Shown: positions 1-13,449 of the stretch, in pieces
Layout: each line of letters opens with the position of its first letter
Numbering within the stretch: position 1 is the first letter of the stretch
Origin: Acanthochromis polyacanthus
Taxonomy: Eukaryota > Chordata > Actinopteri > Pomacentridae
Length of the DNA stretch: 64,000 nucleotides
Assembly: GCF_021347895.1 (NCBI RefSeq)
Contig: NC_067132.1
Span: 12,020,995 to 12,084,994 of the forward strand
Direction of reading: 5' to 3'
Notes under the pieces: generated by a model
The model's database searches: none
Told to the model about the DNA's origin: nothing
Seen by the model: only the letters and a program-made list of their open reading frames with translations
Program-made: the position numbers and the translations under genes

Positions 1-1054
1 ATAACTGAGGCAAGCTAGTCTCACATAGCATGCACCTTATTATCATTCTGTTATAGAGAGGAAAAAACTCTGTCCTTTTTGTAGTTCTTTAAATCAATCA
101 TAGTTGTATTGGATGCTGAAAATTGATGGATGCATGAGTGTTCCTGCAAAATAGTGATGAAGGACGTTTTTTTTTTTTTTGGTGGAACATGCAAGCACTT
201 TCACTGAAATTCACTAATTCACTAAAAAAATGAGCAGAGGTGTCTTATTACACCATCCAAATCCTCTGAAAAACTTGAAATTTTTAGTGCTTGTGCGGAT
301 GTTGTTGCTGTTTAGTGAGTAGATTTTATAATGGGCAACATGTAGATAATAGAAGGGTAGGAGAAAGGTGAATGAAATGTGCTGCCAGTGTCAGGCAGGC
401 TTATACCTGCAGCCTACATCTGGTGAGTCAAACTAAAGCCAACTAACTCATGCCAGAGAAGTGATAAACAGTCGCTCTGGCACTGTGCTCATTTACTACT
501 GTAGTAGTTACGACAAGCAGTTCTGTCAGTAACTTGTAAAAATGATGGGCTTTGTTTAATCTCTATGTAAGACATAACTTGCTGCTTATGAAAACTGAAA
601 CTGCACAAGAGGTTTGGTATTATGCTGCTATAATATCTTTGGGGCTGGGGTGTTATTCTTTCCCGTCACATTTATAGGGGGCATCAGAAGGCAAAAATTA
701 AAAGTTTCTAAGTCATCATGTTATTGATTATGTTACTCCTTGCTGGTGTTCCATCTATATGCAAATGGTTGACTGTTGCTTTTGTTGGCGTTCTTCAAGT
801 GAAGACCTCTTTCAAGACAGGCATTTTGACAGCAGGGAAAGCATAGACGGAATTAATGGTAGCAAAGTTCCAAGAAGTGTCCCAAGCAAGCCATGATAGT
901 GAATCAGAGGGCAGTCCTTATTTGTACACCAATACTTTCACTGATGTGACAAGTCAAAATGTTGGCCTTGAAGGTCTTTGTTATAGCAAACAACTGACAA
1001 AAAAATGATTGCTTTAAAACTATAGCCCAACCAATACAGGATTTTGGCAGCAGA
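1..1054. other. Gene-free sequence
   Basis: AT-rich sequence with a poly-T run near 170. No open frame, RNA gene or repeat family was recognised. Confidence 0.6.
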
Positions 1055-1169
1055 TATGTTCCATCCATCCATCAACTATTCCTTCTATATCCTCAAGAGG
1101 TCATGGGGGTTGAAGCCTATCTTAGCTAACATTGGACAAGAGGCAGCCTGCCCTCAAACAAAAAACGAC

Positions 1170-2125
1170 CACATAAGTTGTCTGTACACGCCCGTATTAC
1201 GACCCAGTGTTACGTTTTAACGTATGCGCACTGTTGCCAACTCCTCAGTAAGGAAAGTCGCTGTTGGCTGTCCTAAAAGTCGCTAGAAGTCACTAAATGA
1301 CGTCATCGCCTAATTTGCATATTTCCCTGTTTGCATGTAATTGTAATCAACGTTGTAGGAGAGAGGAATAACGTTGTGGAAGAGACCAAAAAGTGAATCT
1401 AAAACACCCAAAATATGTTTTTGTACTAGAGGCTAAATGCTGTGGTTTATTTTAGCATGACAGTGAAGAAACATTTTCATTTATATTCTGCTCCGTAAGT
1501 CTGGATGGGATCTGTAGTGACTGCGCATGCGCGATTCATCTGCTGTCTGGCCGCGGAGTGATGTGGTTCTCCCCCTCCCCTCACTGGGACTGCTGCGGGG
1601 TTACTGGACTGACAGCCTGTGCTCTGGGAGGGGGAGAAGCTCACAGCAGCACCTGCTGCTTGTTGAAAACAGTAACTGCAGAATGAGCCGAGTTTTCCTA
1701 TCAGAGTCTCCAAAACGGCAGAAAAAGTCGCTAGGTTTGTCGCTAGTCGCTTTTGACCAAAAAAAGTCGCTAGGAGCTTTGAAAAGTCGGTAGATTTAGC
1801 GAGAAAGTCGCTAAGTTGGCAACACTGTGTATGCGACCTCTAGCGGTTGAGTAAATATCGACACTCTGGAGTCGCAGGTGAAACGTCACCATGAACAAAG
1901 TTTTATCTAACACTATCCCTGTCCCCATCCCTAACCCTAACCATAACCCTAAACCTGTGTTGGGAAAGTGAGGAAAAAGCCGCTTTGCGACGGAAAAGCC
2001 GTTTCGTGAATGAAATCCCGTAATGCGTTCCTTTTCCCCGTAAGGGCGCTAACGTAAATACGCTGTCACGGGTCGTATTCCGGTGCACGGTGCATACGAC
2101 CGATGCGGTCGCATGAATTTGAGGA
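1170..2125. mobile_element. Unclassified DNA element with inverted ends
   Basis: The left end carries CGTATTACGACCCAGTG and the right end the near-inverse CACGGGTCGTATTCCGG. The sequence between is GC- and CpG-rich compared with its surroundings. It includes a short interstitial CCCTAA-like run at about 1926-1955. No transposase frame is present, so this is a non-autonomous copy. Exact ends are uncertain. Confidence 0.4.
1229..1827. mobile_element. hAT-like MITE
   Basis: The terminal inverted repeats are CACTGTTGCCAACT and AGTTGGCAACACTG. The flanking 8-bp duplications CGTATGCG and TGTATGCG differ at one position. Internal copies of AAAAAGTCGCTAG recur towards both ends. An 8-bp duplication fits the hAT superfamily. 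There is no transposase gene. Confidence 0.65.
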
Positions 2126-2375
2126 CTTCGGGCAGTCTGCTAATCCATCACCGACCTAACAGAGGCAAACCACCATTCCTGTTCACATTCACAGTGTGGC
2201 CTATTTTCAATCACCAATTAAATTATTATGCAAGCCATTGGACTGTGAGAAAAAGCCACAACACCTGCAAAAAATCCACCTGAAGATAGCATACAATCTC
2301 CACATAGAAAGGCACTAGACAATCAGTAGGATCGAATCCACAAAGTGCTAACTACAGCACCACTGTGTCCAGGCA

Positions 2376-3042
2376 GGTATTGGGAAATGATGATAATTGA
2401 GATATTTGGAAAAACTTGATATTAGTTGCTATTAATTTCTCTTTATACAACCTATGACAACATTTTGAAGGTTCCTCTCCTTTTCATTTTCACCTATTTC
2501 AACTAAGAAATGCACTTTATTGGTAAAAAAAAAAAAAAAAAAAAAGCAACTGAAACTACAGAATGGTCAGAATTTTTTCAAGATATACCTTTGGCATTTC
2601 AGAGGTTCAGTCTCTTGTTTTACATAAACCATACCTAAACCGTTATATCAGCAATGAGCTAATATTGGTCCATACATTGGTAAGCCGGATTTATTGGTCA
2701 TGTTCTACTTCAAACTGTTTTCTTTATGAATGAAAACTTGGGAAAAGCAGCTTTTGCTGAGGAATGCTAAACCTCAAACAGATTAAAAGGGGTTTAATAC
2801 CTCAATGTTTTGAAAATTACTAGTACAATGCCCCAAGTTGTCTCTAAGACCAGGTCAGGAATGGGACCAGGAAAAATAAAATATGTACCTATTCAAATGC
2901 ATTTAGGTTTATAATGAATAGTGTATCTAGAGAGCTAATCAACCAAGATGGCCTACTGTAGCAAGCAGATGAATAGAGAAATGAACCTGTTTAATGACTA
3001 CATAAACACAAAAGAGATGTCACAAATATATGTGAAGTAAGA
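2376..3042. other. Gene-free sequence
   Basis: AT-rich spacer with a poly-A run near 2527-2545. Nothing else was recognised. Confidence 0.55.
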
Positions 3043-3127
3043 TACAGTGCCGTGAAATAGTATTTTCCCAATTCTCAAATTCCTTTTTCTTTGCATATTT
3101 TCCACACTTTACATATTTGCACTAGTA

Positions 3128-3318
3128 TGTTACCAAGTTGTGTTTCTTCTCTCTCTCTCTTTTTTTAAACATTTTTATTCTCATATTATTTGCTCTAGAT
3201 TTGTATATATATTTATCCCTGTTTCTTTATTATGTCATCGTTGCACTGACTGCTCTACGTACCTTTTTTTTTTGCCCGCTGGGGACAAATTTTTTTAATC
3301 TGAATCTGAATTACTGTT
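3128..3318 (+). mobile_element. LINE 3' tail inserted in the Tc1 inverted repeat
   Basis: The segment contains TTGCACTGACTGCTCTACGT, CGCTGGGGACAAATTTT and the short tandem tail AATCTGAATCTGAA, typical of 3' ends of fish CR1/L2-type retrotransposons. It interrupts a match between the two Tc1 ends that resumes at about 3320. Confidence 0.6.
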
Positions 3319-3469
3319 CAAGATCATCAAACAAATGTAAATATCAAACAAAGATAACCCTAGTAAACACAAAATGCAGGTTTTAAATGATGTTTTTATT
3401 TATAAAGAGAAAAAAACTATTCAAAGCTACCTGGACCTGTGTGGAAAAAGTAATTCCCCACTATACTTA

Positions 3470-4475
3470 ATAACTGGTTGGGCCACCCTCAGCAGCAACA
3501 ACAAAAATCAAGCGTTTTCTAGAACTGGCAATGAGTCTTTTACGTCTCTGTGGCGATATTTTGGCCCACTCTTCTTTGTAGAATTGTTGTAATTCAGCAA
3601 CACTGGAGGGTTTTCAAGCATAAATGGTCTTTTTCAGGTCATGTCATGGCATTTCTATCAGATTCAAGTCCAGACTTTGACTAGGCCACTCCAAAACCTT
3701 CATTTTTGTTTTTTTGTGCCATTCAGAAGTTGACTTGCTCGCCTGTTTTTCATCGTTGTTCTGCTGCAGAACCCAGGAGTGTTTCAGCTTGAGGTCACAA
3801 ACTGATGGCCGAACATTCTCCTTCAGGATTTTCTGGTAGAGAGCCGAATTCATGGTTCCATCGGTCACAGCAAGTCGTCCAGGTCTTGAAGCAGCAAAGC
3901 AGCCCCAGACCATCACACTACCACCACCATGTTTGACTGTTGGTATGATTTTCTTTTTCTAAAATGCTGCGCTACTTTTATGCCAGATGTTAGGAGACAC
4001 ACACGTTCCAAAAAGTTGAAATTTTGTCTTGTCAGTCCATAGAATATGCTCCCAAAAGTTTTGGGGATCATTCAGATGTTTGTTTGCAAAAGTAAAAGAA
4101 GCCTTTATGCTCTTTTTGGTCAGCAGTGGTTTTGGCCATGGAACTCTGCCATAGATGCCATTTTTCCCCTTATTGTTGAGTCATGAACACTGACCTTGAC
4201 TGAGGCAAGGAAGGCCTGCACTTTTTAGATGCTGTCCTGGGTTCCTTTGTGACCTCCTGGATGAGTCGTCGCTGAGCTCTTGTGGTAATTTTGACAGGCT
4301 GCCACTCTTAGGAAGGTTCATCACTTCCATGTTTTCTCCATTTGTTGATAATGGCTCTCACCATGGTTCGCTGGAGTCCTAAAGCTTTAGAAATGGCTTT
4401 GTAACCCTTTCCAGGCTGATAGACGTCAATGACTATATTTCTCATCTGTTCTTACATTTTGTTGGATCGCAGCAT
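3470..4475 (-). pseudogene. Tc1-like transposase pseudogene
   Basis: The reading begins at the ATG at 4475 (MLRSNKM, then a stop) and continues through recognisable helix-turn-helix sequence (KAISKALGLQRTM). The catalytic block includes MMVWGCFAASRPGRLAV, then WVLQQNND where the family has WVLQQDND, so the second catalytic aspartate is lost. The final acidic residue survives in LNLIE. The copy ends near VAAEGGPTS. Several stops and frameshifts show it is dead. Confidence 0.85.
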
Positions 4476-4859
4476 TTTGAGCTCTTTTGGATGACTTAAT
4501 TCAGTCAGACAGGTTCTACTTGAGCAATTTATTGATTGAACTGGTCTGGAGGTAATCTGGCTTGGGTGTGGTCAGTGAAACTGAACTCGCTTTCCAAAAA
4601 ATGTGATTAGCCACAGTTAATTCATGATTTAACAAGGGGGCAATTACTTTTTCCACACAGGGCCAGGCTCGGATAGCTTTTTCCCCCTAAATCATTAAAT
4701 AGTCATTTAAATGCTGCATTTGTGTTTATTTTGGTTATCTTTGTGTAACATTTACATTTGTTTGATGGTCTTAAACATTGAAGTGGGGGAAATATTAAAA
4801 AAAATAAGAATTCAAGAAGGGGGCAAATACATTTTTTCACAGCACACTATATAGTGGAG

Positions 4860-7800
4860 ATGAAATCAAAACCACTTTGCACTAAAGAGTCCAAAACAAT
4901 AAAACAGCCTCTCAAAAAAATGATACAAGTGCCTGTTGCTGTTTGGTACTTTTGTACCAAAGTAGGGACAACGATGCAAATCTATGCTGAGGATCATAGA
5001 GAAATTGAAACTACATATTGACAGCTTTGTTGCAAAATCCAGGTACCACAAATGAACTAGGGTGGCCAAAGACCATTTACCAAAAACACCAGACATGGAG
5101 TCACAAAATGAGAAACCTTATTTTTTTAAAAAGCACAAGTTGTTTTTTTGAGTGCCATATAAGTCGAAAATGGTAAAATGAAAAACAGTTCTTTTACGTG
5201 CTGAGTTTTACCTGACATAGTACTGACACACAAGCACTTTTCACAGGCAAACTTGAGCCAACTACCAGCCACTGTCTGTCACTGTTTACACACCGCACAG
5301 AGGAGAGTATAAAGAGCTCTTTCTCCACACTCAGTCTAGTCCTCTGTCTAATACAAGCAAGAAAAAGTTCCCTCACTTCACTAACATTATTTTTGGTTGA
5401 CACAGTATTCCCAAAAATGAATACACTTCATAATATACATGTAGTATTTATATTTATCATTTGAAAGCTTAGTTAACATGTGACTGCAGTGCTTTTTTTA
5501 GAAGCTTAGCCCAATTTTGGGTAATTTGAGACAATCTGTGGATAGCCATTTTTGCCATCGAAATGGTTCTTCATTGTCATACACTGCCAGTGACAACCAT
5601 GTATTTACAATGTGGTCCACCACGTAGAACACCAGAATTAACATGTGGCTCAATGTTGTATCTATTTTAAGAGGGTTCATGCAGACCCAGCATGTCCAAT
5701 TATATATGATTTGTGTCACTTGGTGATTTGTTGCTTTTTGTATTGAAATAACTTGAAATATTTATTTCAATTATAGTACAAAAACATGAAAAAAATGCAA
5801 AAATGACCTGCGACCTTAATCTCAAAACACGTTTGACAGATTGCAGCTGTTTTTGTCATCTCTCAAAGCTAAATGTTTGTCTGATTTACAACTTGTATTG
5901 AAAGTGCTCTAAAATTCAAAGCTAAGCATTCAGATATTAAATTAATTTAGTGTGTACAACAATTCCAAATATTGTTCTGTATTTCACACTGATGAAAAAC
6001 CACAGGTCTGTCTCAAGTCATGCAGAGAAAAAAGCTCCATGTCATGAACTAAAATCAGCTGGGCCTGGACTACAGGTGTTTCTAATGGGAAGCAGCCCGA
6101 TCCTTAAGCGCATGAAGCAAAGAGAGCAGCAATCTTACAGTCAGACATGCAACAAGCCATTCATATGTCTCAAAAAGTCAGGAATGTCCTTCTGTCTGAG
6201 CGCATTGTAGCTGAGAGGCATCAAAAGTGATGGCTTCAGTTGATAAAAGTATAATTTCAAGGTAGCTGTGGTGCTCTTACGTGATACGACTTGATAATTG
6301 CTGTTTTATGAGTGGAGCATTGTGGCATAATAATAGTTGGGATCCAGATCTTGGATAAGTTTGTCTTAAAAGACAGAACAAAAATCAGTCTACATTTTAG
6401 TTTTTGGCATTTGCTTTAATGTTTATTGTCCTCACAGCCTAATTTAAAGAAGTAGTTTTTCTGCTCATAAATGTCAGGCAGTCACAGTAAAATTTTGATA
6501 GTTGGCAATTTTTAGCAATAACATAAAAGAAACTACTCAGCGAAAGTTTGCAAAATTGTTGTGGAGCGCAGCATGGTTACTCTATGTGATAGCTTCATGG
6601 ACAGTTTGAGTGCTATGCCAATTTCCCTCCCATAATAGAATAGTTTATCACCTACTGTGCAGCTTTGCTTTCAACCAATCATAAAAAGGAGAGCTGTATG
6701 TTCGCACTACCTGGTCAGGAAGCTTCCAGTGTGAGCCCTTAGGACAAAAATGTTAGAAGTTAAGAGAGGTGCATGAACTTGGTATGTGAGTGTGTGGCTG
6801 TTTAAAAGATGATGGCACACACATTCTGTAACAAATATGCTGCTTTTTACAGGTGGCAAGGGGAAAGTTAGAGGTTGACATCTTAAGAATAGCCTTTTGT
6901 GACCCAGATTTGGTATAGTAGGACTTAGAAGAAAAGCTTAGAAAAGGTCAAGGCAAAATTAGCTGGATTGATGACTGCAGCAGGAGGGAAGAAAGCAGGG
7001 AATCACCCTGGCTGAATGGTGAGATAGAGCAGCTACTGTGAAGTGAGAGTGGGTGGCCCTACATAGGTTTTCAATAGGTTGTGTGTGTGTGTGTGTATGA
7101 GTGTGCAACAGACCTCTTCATAGGTTATTGAGGTAGCCATCTATCATGACTGGACTTCAGTTTTGATACTGGCACCACAGAAAAGTTGTGAAACTCACAT
7201 TTGTGGGCAAACAGGTGTAAATTCCACACAACACGGTGATCCATGGATTTTTAATGAATTGCAGATACTGAAACTGAAATCCCTGATAAAAAAAATTATC
7301 AATAGACATAACTGAGATGTATGTTGATTGAGAAGATTTATCAGTCATTTAGTGTGTGAGTCAGACATACAGTTTGAGTGTGAATTCATATTAACAATTT
7401 TATATAAATATAAATGTTTCTTTAATTTCCCTAAACTTTACATTTGTGGCCCTATCAATGTTTTAATAGAATGAATCCCGTTTTAATGCAGTTACACTTG
7501 TGAAGTGCCTAAGCAGCACACATGGTACCAGTACAGAGCAGAGGTTTGCTCTCCTTAGCAGCCACCGACGAAAATATTCTCTCACGTTTCCTGGTTTGCT
7601 CTGTGGGCAGTCAAAGTCAAACTTCATTCATAGAGCTCCTTTTCACATGTCTCTCTCCTCCCACCCTGTAGCTGAGCTGTTGAGAACTGTCCTGTAACGG
7701 CATGCAATGTGGACCCACAGGGGCGGCACTGAAGCACCATTTCCTCTAAATGGAGGGCCATGAGGCAGGCAGACTGGCTGAGCGATGAACTGTAGGACGT

Positions 7801-10800
7801 AAACTGTATTTCACTATTCATATTCCAAAATGACAGGGTGTGTGTGTGTGTGTTACTGTGGGCATTTGATGCGGTGGAGTTTGGATACGTGTCTGATCTA
7901 AGTCTGTCTATGACTGACATATATCTTGTGAGTGTAAGGAAGCATATGAGCAATGTAGGACACATGGTTATCCATTGGCACTGAGTCATATATTCACCAC
8001 ACAACACCTGTTCAAAAGACTTTTTTTTTCCAAGATTCAAAACTAAAAAGGGCCCTTAAGACCGAGTTCAACTTCATTTATAACCCAGCCTTAGTACAGA
8101 TAATGATGGCGTGGGCTGCTTTCAGTTACAAATGTGTATCAGTGCAAAGCAGAAGCAAGGCCTGTACATTTCTTGAATTTTCTGAGGATGAAAAATGTAA
8201 TACAAGCATGTTGAATGAGCGAAATAGCATTTGCACCATCCCGGTTCATCGTATTTCCTCCCTTTGTTTGTTTTCCCACCGGTTTTGTGCTTCACCTGTC
8301 ACTAATCATCCAATTAGTCTTCCCAGTCTATATACTCCCTGCTGTTCCTTAGTCAGTTTCCAGATTTTCTACACTGCTTTGTGCCTCAGCTTTCCAGCCA
8401 TTCCTTATGTGTTCTTCTTTTCTTGTTTATTTACTTGTCTTTGACTAATTGCACTTTTTTAAATTTTGCCTGCTCCTTTTTTGGAATTGTTTACCAAACC
8501 GACAGACCTCCTGTGTATGCCTCTTGGCTGTTTAAGTTTTAAAAAAATAGTTTATGGACTTTAACCTGTATCCTGGTCATTTGAACTATGAAAATAATCT
8601 ATGACATGTATCAAATAGATACTTTCAACCCTAATAACTCTTTTTTTGTTCAGCACAAAGGTGTGGCACAAATGTTCTCATACATCAACCTAAAATAGCA
8701 TCAATGACTCACTTTTAAATTTTAGAGAAAAAAAAGAACACTATAATTGCAGAGTACCAACTTCAACTTCCACCTCATTCATCTATTTTTGAGCATTAAA
8801 GTGAAGGACAAGCAGTGAACCAACCTGGGCACTCAAAAAGTATTACGATGATTTGGCAGTAACGTGAAATAGAGGTTACTGTTTAGCAACTAATTCTAGA
8901 GTCCAGAAGCCCTTGAAAGCATCAAATACTTCAATGCAATGATAACACAAAGAAGTCAACGTAAAAATGAGTTTTCGCTCTATTTCACGATGATGGAATA
9001 CCTACTGTATGTCAAGCAGATTACATGTTTCTGCAAGTTGGTGTTCATACCACACAGTCAGGGCTTGTGACCAGCAGCTGTCTGGAACATAAGAAAAATT
9101 GATGGGCTTAACATTTTTGTTTTTTAGATTCATTACTATAAACCTAAATCACACTTTAGAAAAAGACTAAGGACAGCAAGTTTATGATAAATGCAATAAA
9201 ATATGCAGAGCAATTTTAACTAATAAACAGAAAAGGACCGTCTTACACTGATAAAATGCACCAACAGTGTGCAGAAATCAGTTTTTAACTAACTTTCTGA
9301 GCAATAAAAAATGCTCAGAATGAAAAGCTGCTTTATTTTATAATGCATTTCCACTTTTACTTAATGCTAAACACTTTTCTCACCACTCCTTACTACATTC
9401 CCTTTAAACATAATGTAGATCTGCATTATGTATGTTCACATTACTAATAGCATCACCAGAAAACTCAGGATTCTCATAAGTGACAAAAGCCATAGACCTG
9501 TGTCTGTTCTTCAATTAAATTAGCATATTTTTAGCGCAACAGTAGGCATTAGAAGCTTCACTGCTTGTCTGCCTACCTTTGTCCATATAAATCAGTTTGT
9601 TTGTCTGACAAATAGGACAAACTATCAAATAAAACTGCCACAGAAGACATGACAAATAATCTCACAATATTTCGAAGATGTAACATAGAGGGTATTAATG
9701 CTGGAATTAAAATGTCACATTTTGTAAAAGGAGTAATAAAATGACATTTCTAAAATTATGCGTACGAAAAATCGACTGAGCTTCGGTTATCAAGGGCATT
9801 TTTTTTTTTTTACAGAAACAGCCTTAAATGTGTACTTCAGTGAACCTAATGGAATCTTTGCCCAGCTGACTGAATAATGACACCAAAACTCACAAGCTAG
9901 TTTGGTGGTCTTGAGTTAGCATATTTATCACCTTAGCTTATTAACTACCAGAAAATAAAGGTGATTATAAATTCCTTATTATGTAATCAGTTCTGCTTTG
10001 GGGCCCACAAACTCATTAGCTCACTCTCAGGGGACTGAATGAAACAGGGTAGGGTGTCATGCTGCTTTTGTGTGCAGCTGCCCTGTTTAGCCTTTGACCC
10101 CTAGGGGAGTTTGGTGAAGAGGTCACAACATAGTTCAAGACAAGTCATGCAGCCCTCACCTTCAGCCAGAAGTGTCTGTTTTGGACTGCTCGTGCCTTCT
10201 TTTACCCTGTCAGGCTCTTGCAAGATATCCAACACAGGTCCCCAAGGCGAGCTTCCAGTACAGACCCTCGATGTTCAGGTATGCTGCGGAAAAACAGGTC
10301 GGAAGAACAGAGAGGGAGGGAAAGTTCAAGGCAGACTTTCTGTATATTTTACATTATAAGCTGTCACTGCAGGGCACACGTGTAACAAATTTGAAATATT
10401 GCCGTGTTTCATTTAAATTTGTCACTTACCCATATATGTGCCAGCATGCACATTACCAAAGCCCTATTGCTGGAGCCCATACAGCCATAGCTAACGCTCT
10501 TGGTTACATTCATTTCTGGATTTTACGAGTCAAAAAGGTCCATCATATCATTACTTGCACACCTAAATGTAATGGAGCCATTGTTAATTTTACAAACTAC
10601 ATAGCTTTATAGCGTTGCCAAATCAAAAAGCCCTTCCTGAAACCCACACAACTTGCTCCATTAGCTGAATTTTTGGCATTACCACTGAAACACAATGCTA
10701 CTACTTGCAAACCAAATCCTTAAATGGAAAAGTTCTGTGGCAGCCACTGTGGCTAATTTTTGCAACAAACCAGCTGTGAAAAGTGTGTAACCAGTGTATA

Positions 10801-13230
10801 ACCTCGGGTGCCATTAGTGCTGCACGAAGTTAAAATGTGGAAATGGAGGGGGAAATAAACACCAGAATTTGAAAACACAGCCCTCCTCCTGCCACTCTTC
10901 TCTAACCATTCCCATATGACGAGCACAGACATATGCACGGTTTCAATCAATCAATCTAAAAGTCACCATTAACTTATGGCTTCACACAGGATTCAAACTC
11001 AACACAGTCCTCTGTTATGCCATTGGACCACCTCATCCCATGCCCACTGTGGACTTTGTTGCTTTTCATGCTCTAAGTGTTGTAACCTAGTTTCGTAACA
11101 CCTTAAGAGCCAAGTGAAGGAGTTTTCTCTCACACCTCCTGAATTATAACAGAATGTAAGGTTACTACGAACTTCTTGCACAGCGACACCAAAAAAAAAT
11201 ACTGCCTAACCCTGTTTCTAAAGTACAGAATGTTATCACAGTTAGCCTTGCTCACAACAGTAGCTGTTAGCAGTTCGCTAACATTGCATTCTTAAGTTTA
11301 GTCAAACAGAGAAATGTACATATTATAATGTTACTATGAAAAATAAAGTACAAACAGAAGTACGAAAGCAAACAGTAGCACTTACTCACAATAGAAGTGA
11401 ACTGTCACAGCCTTGGTTTCTTTAGGTTGACCTCTGAACTGACCTTAACTAGCCTCTGTGCACTTCCTGGATAATTAATTATGTCTAGATTCTTGACTGT
11501 GATTGGCCAGCTCATCTGATGTTGCTGCATGAATGATAACATGAAATCAGTTACTGTTATTCATTTGATGTTTTGTTCAAAAATCACACATCAAGAAAGT
11601 TTTAGATCCATGATTAGTTTTGACATTAGCAGTGAGTGGCTCTTGCTGAGCCATTTTGAGGATTTTTGTCAAGCTAACTGACACTTTAAGCCTCTTTAGA
11701 CAACTCCAAATCACTGGCAAACTCACACATATCAGTAAATTATTACCAAATATAAATGGCTGAACGGATTCTTTGCTGTCATTTCCACGACACCTTTCCC
11801 GACCCCTGAGGCAGGCCTTCTATAATTAACGAAGCACAGCTAGCCAAGAGAGGTGGTGTAGACTAACAGTCGAGACATGGAAAGTCGTGGGAATCTTAAT
11901 GGCAGATTCTTACATCCTCCCCACATTAGAATTATAGGACTGTACTTAAATGGCCCTTTGACTTTAACTGCACTGCAAACATCTTAGTATTACTTTAACA
12001 CTTGGTGGAGTGTGGATGTCACCAACCCACATGTGGCTGTAGTAAAAAGGCATATGAACAGAGTCAATGCATTAAGACTATTTGAAGCTTAATGATGAAT
12101 CTAAAGTCTCACAGCAAGACATGATCACATTTGGACAAAAGATAACCAATGTGTTGCCATAAAATCCATGTATATGTGCAAGTGGTCTAGAGCAGAGCTG
12201 CAAGACAATCTGGAATCTATTACAGTTGTGAATGGTCTCCGTATGTGCAGTCTTTTGTTACCAGTGCCATTGCAATCTCCGTTGGTACATTATGTGGCTT
12301 GCCTAAATTATGTTAGTGGATTTTTTGAGTTTTATTTTCTTTTGAAAGCAGTCAGTGTCCCTTAGAGATTCAGTTGGAGAAACTGAAAAAATGGATGGGA
12401 ACTGATGCACACTCGTAAAGTCAACGCCTTTGGCTGGTTTTAGGTGATGAAATATCTGAAACGTGTAGGTGAAGCTTTGGTCTTAATGTCAGAATGCATT
12501 GACAATAAAACACAGCTAATTGTTGCTGCACATAGAAAGTTCTCACACAGAGAACAATAAAGAGTTGTAGCTTCATCACCCCCCTCAAAAAAACCCAAAA
12601 CTGTAACATGCATACAGCTGCTGCTGTTAAACGCTCTTAGTAAAACAACCTTCAAAGGATCTGAAGTTCTCCCAGAAAGTATCATTTCTGCTCAAGAAAA
12701 ATGGAAGATGCCTGCTGTAATGCAGCTGTGTGCCTTCATTCACCATGTGGTCCAGTCAGGCTCAGGGAGGTGCCCGTGCATTAGAGAGATAATTAGCAGT
12801 TTGGAGAGGGCAGTCTGGCTTAACCAGTGGATTGGGGTGATGTGGGGAGACAAAACATCAAACAGGATGGCAAAGCAGAATACAGGGTACAAGACTCTTC
12901 GTTGAATTCTGAATAAGGGATCATTGAGCTGAAATAGAACAGCTGTGCTCCAGTATACATTTTGGTTTCTGTGAAGAAAGTACTAGACTCAGTTGCCAGC
13001 TGTATAAGTTAGATGCTGTGGCATTTTAAAGGACAACTGATCCTTATTTAGACTAACAGAATGCAAAAATACACTGGATATCAGTGGCCAATACGACTCA
13101 CAGCATGTAATTATTTAAACTGTATACATTATTTTCTTGATCAGCTCACATGATGAATCTCAATGATTTTGGTGGCACCCTGAGTTTCCTCAACAACTAC
13201 GCTGGAGTTAACATGTGTGCTTTAAAGTTC
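4860..13230. other. Gene-free intergenic region
   Basis: Scattered short frames on both strands, the longest under 150 codons, show no family resemblance, conserved motif or splice context, and I treat them as chance. TG tracts occur near 7081-7097 and 7838-7852. The stretch 8230-8580 has pyrimidine-rich sequence around a TATATACTCC motif and could be a decayed LTR or retroelement end, but I cannot show a partner or duplication. No tRNA or other RNA gene was recognised. Confidence 0.6.
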
Positions 13231-13435
13231 ATTCAAATTCAATTCAATTCTATTTATATAGCGCCAAATACAGTTTAAATTGTCTCAAGACACTTTACAG
13301 AATCCATATGCCTGAACCCTCAGAGCAAGCCCTGAGGTGACAGTGGCAAGAAAAAACTCCCTTTTAACAGGAAGAAACCTTGAGCAGAACCCAGCTCTTT
13401 ATATGGAGGAACCCATCTGCTGCTGGCCAGCAGAT
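13231..13435 (+). repeat. Teleost interspersed repeat with AATTC-type tail
   Basis: Begins with the pentamer run ATTCAATTCAATTC, then TATTTATATAGCGCC, followed by a segment with CAGGAAGAAACCTTGAGCAG. This is a very common fish repeat, probably a non-LTR 3' end in reverse orientation. A related tail in the opposite orientation is at 54988-55061. Confidence 0.6.
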
Positions 13436-13449
13436 TAAGAGTTGTTCTG

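Larger units (their letters stand above)
1055..2375 (-). repeat. Teleost interspersed repeat split by a nested insertion
   Basis: The left piece (about 1055-1150, CCATCCATCCATCAACTATT...) and right piece (about 2140-2375, CACAGTGTGG..., GGATCGAATCCAC, ACTACAGCACCACTGTG) are two halves of one common fish repeat in minus orientation. The same family occurs in plus orientation at 62745-63440. The two halves are separated by about 1 kb of inserted transposon. Confidence 0.6.
3045..4848 (-). mobile_element. Tc1/mariner transposon copy with long inverted repeats, inactive
   Basis: Inverted repeats of roughly 200 bp bound the copy, from CAGTGCCGTGAAATAGTATT at the left to GGGGGCAAATACATTTTTTC near the right, and TA dinucleotides flank it. 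The transposase is on the minus strand. The left inverted repeat is interrupted by a retroelement tail (about 3128-3318). Confidence 0.88.

Noticed and set aside
1915..1955. CCCTAA-like run suggesting a telomere remnant
   Set aside because: Only a few imperfect units and inside a transposon-like segment; a similar run occurs in the repeat at 52.2 kb.
7624..8040. A 138-codon minus-strand frame
   Set aside because: No recognisable domain, includes a peptide from a TG microsatellite (HTHTHT), and lacks splice or promoter context.
10172..10612. A 146-codon plus-strand frame, the longest in the window
   Set aside because: Low-complexity, no family resemblance, no repeat or conserved motif; length is within chance for this much AT-rich DNA.
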